Shown here: positions 60,712 through 64,000 of the stretch, one piece after another
How positions within the stretch are numbered: position 1 is the stretch's first letter
Layout of the letters: each line of letters opens with the position of its first letter
Source: Burkholderia ubonensis
GTDB taxonomy: Bacteria; Pseudomonadota; Gammaproteobacteria; Burkholderiales; Burkholderiaceae
Direction of reading: 5' to 3'
Assembly (NCBI RefSeq): GCF_902833085.1
Contig: NZ_CADFEB010000011.1
Span: 186,001 to 250,000, forward strand
DNA length: 64,000 nucleotides
Made by a program: the position numbers and the translations under genes
The notes under the pieces: model-generated
Database searches by the model: none
Seen by the model: the letters and a program-made list of their open reading frames with translations, nothing else
Told to the model about the DNA's origin: nothing

Positions 60712-62268
60712 TCAGGGGATGACGGTCGACTCGCGCTGCGTGGCGAGCTGCATGATCTTTTCCTGGGTGGCCTCGGCCGCGCTCAGCTCGCCGGTGACGC
60801 GGCCTTCGCACATGACGAGGATGCGGTGGCTCATGCGCAGCACTTCGGGCAGCTCGGACGAGATCATCACGATCGCCTTGCCGTCGGCCGCCAGCGCGTC
60901 GAGCAGCTTGTAGATCTCGCTCTTCGCGCCGACGTCGATGCCGCGCGTCGGTTCGTCGAAGAACAGGATGTCGCAGTCGCGCAGCAGCCATTTCGCGATC
61001 ACGATCTTCTGCTGGTTGCCGCCCGACAGCAGCCGCGCGGGCTGCGCGACCGACGGCGTGCGGATCGCGAGCTGCCGCACGTACGCCTGCGCGGCGTCGC
61101 GCATCGCGCGCGCGTCGAGGAACACGCCGCGGCGCACGAAGCGGCGCAGGCTCGACAGCGCGATGTTGTTCTGCACGTCCATGCCGACCGCGAGCCCGAA
61201 ATGCTTGCGGTCTTCCGACAGATAGCCGATGCCGTGCGCGACCGCGTCGGCCGGCGTGCGGATCGTCGCCCGCGCGCCGTGCACGCGGATCTCGCCCGCA
61301 TCGACGGGATCGGCGCCGAAGATCGCGCGCGCGACCTCGGTGCGGCCGGCGCCCATCAGGCCCGCGAACCCGAGGATCTCGCCGCGCCGCAGCGTGAAGC
61401 CGACGTCGCGGATCGCGCGGCCGCGCGACAGGCCGCGCACGTCCAGCACGACGTCGTTGGCCGACGTGTCGGGCGGCGTGCGGAACTGCGCGTCGAGCTG
61501 GCGTCCGACCATCATCGCAATGATCGCGTCCATCGACGTGCCCGCCATCGGCACGGTCGCAACGTACTTGCCGTCGCGCATCACGGTCACGCGGTCGGCG
61601 ATCCGGCGCAGCTCGTCCATCCGGTGCGAGATGTAGACGATGCCCACGCCGTGCGCGCGCAGGTCGCGGATGATCCGGAACAGCTCGGCGATCTCCGCGT
61701 CGTTCAGCGCGGCGGTCGGCTCGTCCATGATCAGCACGCGCGAGTCGAACGACAGCGCCTTCGCGATCTCGACCATCTGCTGGCGCGCGACCGTCAGCCG
61801 GCCGACCGGCGTACGCGGGTCGAGATCGAGCCGCATCCGCGCGAAGATCGCGGCGGCGTCGCGGTTCAGCCGCTCCTCGTCGATGAACGCGCCGAACCGG
61901 CCGCGCGGCTCGCGCCCGATGAAGATGTTCTGCGCGACGCTCAGGTGGTTCATCAGGTTCAGTTCCTGATGGATGATGCCGATGCCGAGCGCCTGCGCGG
62001 CGCGCGGCTCGGCAACGTCGACCGCGCGGCCGTCCAGCAGGATCTCGCCGCCGTCCTTCTCGTAGACCCCCGCGAGGATCTTCATCAGCGTCGACTTGCC
62101 CGCGCCGTTCTCGCCCATCAGCGCATGCACCTCGCCCGCCTGCAGGTCGAAGCGGCAGTCGTCGAGCGCCTGCACGCCGGGGAAGCGCTTGCTGATGCCG
62201 CGCAGCTCGACGAGCGGCGCGCCCGCGTGCGGCGGCTCGGTGGGTTGCCGGGTCGGGTCGGATTGCAT
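60712..62268 (-). CDS. sugar ABC transporter ATPase with two nucleotide-binding domains (RbsA-like)
   Basis: Double ATPase of 518 residues. The N-terminal domain has GENGAGKSTLMKIL, the signature-like LTVARQQMVEIAKAL and VLIMDEPTAALN. The C-terminal domain starts with a degenerate Walker A (GLMGAGRTEVARAIFG) but keeps LSGGNQQKIVIAKWL and ILFFDEPTRGID. This layout is standard for carbohydrate importers of the CUT2 group. The start MQSDPT is preferred. It is followed by the permease after 15 bp. Confidence 0.94.
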   Translation of the reverse strand: MQSDPTRQPTEPPHAGAPLVELRGISKRFPGVQALDDCRFDLQAGEVHALMGENGAGKSTLMKILAGVYEKDGGEILLDGRAVDVAEPRAAQALGIGIIHQELNLMNHLSVAQNIFIGREPRGRFGAFIDEERLNRDAAAIFARMRLDLDPRTPVGRLTVARQQMVEIAKALSFDSRVLIMDEPTAALNDAEIAELFRIIRDLRAHGVGIVYISHRMDELRRIADRVTVMRDGKYVATVPMAGTSMDAIIAMMVGRQLDAQFRTPPDTSANDVVLDVRGLSRGRAIRDVGFTLRRGEILGFAGLMGAGRTEVARAIFGADPVDAGEIRVHGARATIRTPADAVAHGIGYLSEDRKHFGLAVGMDVQNNIALSSLRRFVRRGVFLDARAMRDAAQAYVRQLAIRTPSVAQPARLLSGGNQQKIVIAKWLLRDCDILFFDEPTRGIDVGAKSEIYKLLDALAADGKAIVMISSELPEVLRMSHRILVMCEGRVTGELSAAEATQEKIMQLATQRESTVIP

Positions 62269-62303
62269 GTCGGCGTCCAGGGTGCGGGCCACGTTCGCGC
62301 CGT

Positions 62304-63080
62304 TCAGCCGAGCGCGCGGTCGAGGTGCGTATAGCCGCCGTCGACGAACAGCCATTGCCCAGTCGTGTGCGACGCGCGCTCCGACAGCAGGAACACCGCC
62401 GTGTCGGCGATCTCGTCGACGGTCGTGAAGCGCCGGCCGAGCGGAATCCTGCCGGCGATCTCGGCCAGCTTCGCATCGGGATCGTCGAACCCGGCGATCC
62501 AGTTCCGGTAGAGCGGCGTCATCACTTCGGCGGGCACCACCGCATTGACGCGCACGCCGTCGTCGCGCAGCGACGCCGCCCATTCGCGCGTCAGCGCGAG
62601 CTGCGCGCCCTTCGCCGCGCAATAGCCGCTCGTATCGCCCTGGCCCGTGACGGCCGTCTTCGACGACATGTTGACGATCGCGCCGCGCGCCGCCTTCAGA
62701 TGCGGCACGCAGTAATGCGCCATCACGTAGTAGTGGATCAGGTTGCGTTCGAGCGACGCGACGAACGCGTCGCGCCCCGCGTCGAGGCCGACCCGGTCGT
62801 TCACGCCCGCGTTGTTCACGAGGCCGTCGAGCCGGCCGAAGCGCGCGACGGCCTGCTCGACCGCGGCGCGGCACTGCGCGTCGTCCTGCAGCTCGACCGC
62901 GAAGAACGCCGCGCGCGGCTGCCGGCGCTGCAGGTCGCGCCAGAACGCGTCGTCCGGCGCGTGGCGCGCGAACACCACCGGTATCGCGCCCTCTTCGGCG
63001 AGCCGCGTCGAAATCGCGGCGCCGATGCCCGACGCGCCGCCGGTCACGATCACGACCTTGTGCTGCAGGTTCAAATCCAC
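62304..63080 (-). CDS. short-chain dehydrogenase, probable L-fucose dehydrogenase
   Basis: SDR enzyme of 258 residues. TGGASGIGAAI (about 13-23) binds the cofactor, NNAGVND follows, Ser in NMSSKTA and YCAAK complete the active site. The cluster suggests oxidation of L-fucose to L-fucono-1,5-lactone; as I recall, the orthologue in the same position in B. multivorans has that activity. The alternative is 2-keto-3-deoxy-L-fuconate dehydrogenase, which is also an SDR. The gene lies between the dehydratase and the ABC ATPase. Confidence 0.83.
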   Translation of the reverse strand: MDLNLQHKVVIVTGGASGIGAAISTRLAEEGAIPVVFARHAPDDAFWRDLQRRQPRAAFFAVELQDDAQCRAAVEQAVARFGRLDGLVNNAGVNDRVGLDAGRDAFVASLERNLIHYYVMAHYCVPHLKAARGAIVNMSSKTAVTGQGDTSGYCAAKGAQLALTREWAASLRDDGVRVNAVVPAEVMTPLYRNWIAGFDDPDAKLAEIAGRIPLGRRFTTVDEIADTAVFLLSERASHTTGQWLFVDGGYTHLDRALG

Positions 63081-63119
63081 GTTGCGCCTCCGTCGTTCCT
63101 GTTGTCGTCGCGTGCCGCG

Positions 63120-64000
63120 TCAGCCCCGGAAGCGATACTGCTCCAGCGATTCCGGTTTCATCTCGATCGAGAAGCCCGGCGCCGTCGGCGGCAGGTAGGC
63201 CGCGCCGCGCACCACGCACGGCGTGACGAAATGCTCGTGCAGATGATCGACGTACTCGGTCACGCGCCCCTCCTTCGTGCCGGAGATGCACACGTAATCG
63301 ATCATCGACAGGTGCTGCACGTACTCGCACAGCCCGACGCCGCCCGCGTGCGGACAGACCGGCAGCCCGTATTTCGCGGCCATCAGCATCACCGCGAGAA
63401 TCTCGTTGACGCCGCCCAACCGGCACGCGTCGATCTGCACGACGTCGATCGCGCCGCGCGCGATGAACTGCTTGAACATCACGCGGTTCTGGCACATCTC
63501 GCCGGTCGCGACCTGCACCGGCGCGATCGCCTCGCGAATCTTGCGATGCCCTTCGACGTCGTCGGGGCTCGTCGGCTCCTCGATGAACCACGGCCGCGCG
63601 AATGCGAGCGCATGCACCCAGTCGATCGCCTCGTCGACTTCCCATACCTGGTTCGCGTCGATCATCAGCTTGCGGTCGGGGCCGATCACGTCGCGCGCGA
63701 TCGTCACGCGGCGGATGTCGTCCGCGAGGTTCGCGCCGACCTTCAGCTTCACGTGGTCGAACCCGGCGTCGACCGCTTCGCGGCACAGGCGGCGCAGCTT
63801 GTCGTCGCTGTAGCCGAGCCAGCCCGCGGACGTCGTGTAGCAAGGGTACCCCTCCCGCTCCAGCGTGGCGATGCGTTCGGCCCTGGCCGGCGCCTGCCGC
63901 CGCAGGATCGCGAGCGCCTCGTCCTCGGTCAGGCAGTCGCGCAGGTAGCGGAAATCGATCGCACGCACGAACGCCTCCGGCGACAGGTCGGCGACGAGCC
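63120..64000 (-). CDS. L-fuconate dehydratase (enolase superfamily), C-terminal ~293 residues
   Basis: Dehydrates L-fuconate to 2-keto-3-deoxy-L-fuconate. The frame is open to the window end, so the N-terminus is missing. The barrel shows HVKLKVGANL with the catalytic KxK, LMIDANQVW (first metal ligand Asp), WFIEEPTSPDD (Glu), VATGEMCQN (Glu) and PVCPHAGGVGLCEYVQHL, whose His is the second catalytic base. This last segment is typical of fuconate dehydratases. It is upstream of the SDR gene by 39 bp and belongs to the same operon. Confidence 0.92.
   Translation of the reverse strand, partial: LVADLSPEAFVRAIDFRYLRDCLTEDEALAILRRQAPARAERIATLEREGYPCYTTSAGWLGYSDDKLRRLCREAVDAGFDHVKLKVGANLADDIRRVTIARDVIGPDRKLMIDANQVWEVDEAIDWVHALAFARPWFIEEPTSPDDVEGHRKIREAIAPVQVATGEMCQNRVMFKQFIARGAIDVVQIDACRLGGVNEILAVMLMAAKYGLPVCPHAGGVGLCEYVQHLSMIDYVCISGTKEGRVTEYVDHLHEHFVTPCVVRGAAYLPPTAPGFSIEMKPESLEQYRFRG

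Overview
The window is high-GC DNA (roughly two thirds G+C) with dense, tightly packed genes. Gene content points to a Burkholderia cepacia complex species, probably a secondary chromosome: an mmsAB cluster, a class C beta-lactamase, YfiR/YfiN/YfiB, two-permease liv ABC transport, and an L-fucose catabolic cluster whose order matches the one I recall from B. multivorans. No tRNA, rRNA, CRISPR array, transposase or integrase was found.

Layout. (1) 1-6135: branched-chain acyl catabolism (mmsB partial, mmsA, acyl-CoA ligase, acyl-CoA dehydrogenase) on the minus strand, divergent from an AraC-type regulator. (2) 6292-8627: NfeD-type membrane protease homologue plus slipin, overlapping by ATGA. 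(3) 8665-11326: a secreted HAD phosphatase-like protein and a DUF6765-like protein, both minus. (4) 11470-18181: a plus-strand operon of an alpha/beta hydrolase, an acetoacetate-decarboxylase-like protein, two small membrane proteins, a patatin-like protein, a cholesterol-oxidase-type GMC oxidoreductase and an MlaC-like lipid carrier. (5) 18384-22033: a second lipid-type operon (M24 protein, hydrolase-SDR fusion, PF10118-like protein). These two operons are the least described system in the window. (6) 22104-26382: small proteins, a possible sRNA or terminator, a purine permease and a DUF1488 protein. (7) 26630-29600: an array of 49-bp hairpin repeats, a sigma-54 activator, a ferredoxin and an SRPBCC protein. 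(8) 30230-35578: membrane protein, MFS/LysR pair, monooxygenase/MarR divergent pair with clear operators, PP2C-like protein, and an ABC ATPase remnant. (9) 35648-40620: the liv branched-chain amino-acid ABC operon.

(10) 41378-56900 is an accessory stretch. It holds a DUF6623-like protein, an AraC regulator in AT-rich surroundings, a truncated AfsR-type regulator, the yfiR-yfiN-yfiB c-di-GMP module, ampC without ampR, a HEAT-repeat protein, an orphan barstar, exported proteins of unknown function, a GNAT acetyltransferase and a DadA-like oxidase. Between that oxidase and the next gene lies a 713-bp insert bounded by a near-identical 207-bp direct duplication. (11) 56902-64000: the L-fucose operon on the minus strand (L-fuconate dehydratase, SDR dehydrogenase, sugar ABC transporter, L-fuconolactonase, GntR regulator last).

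The best candidates for something new are the lipid/sterol-like double operon with its paired palindromes, the duplication-bounded insert, and the hairpin array in front of the sigma-54 activator.
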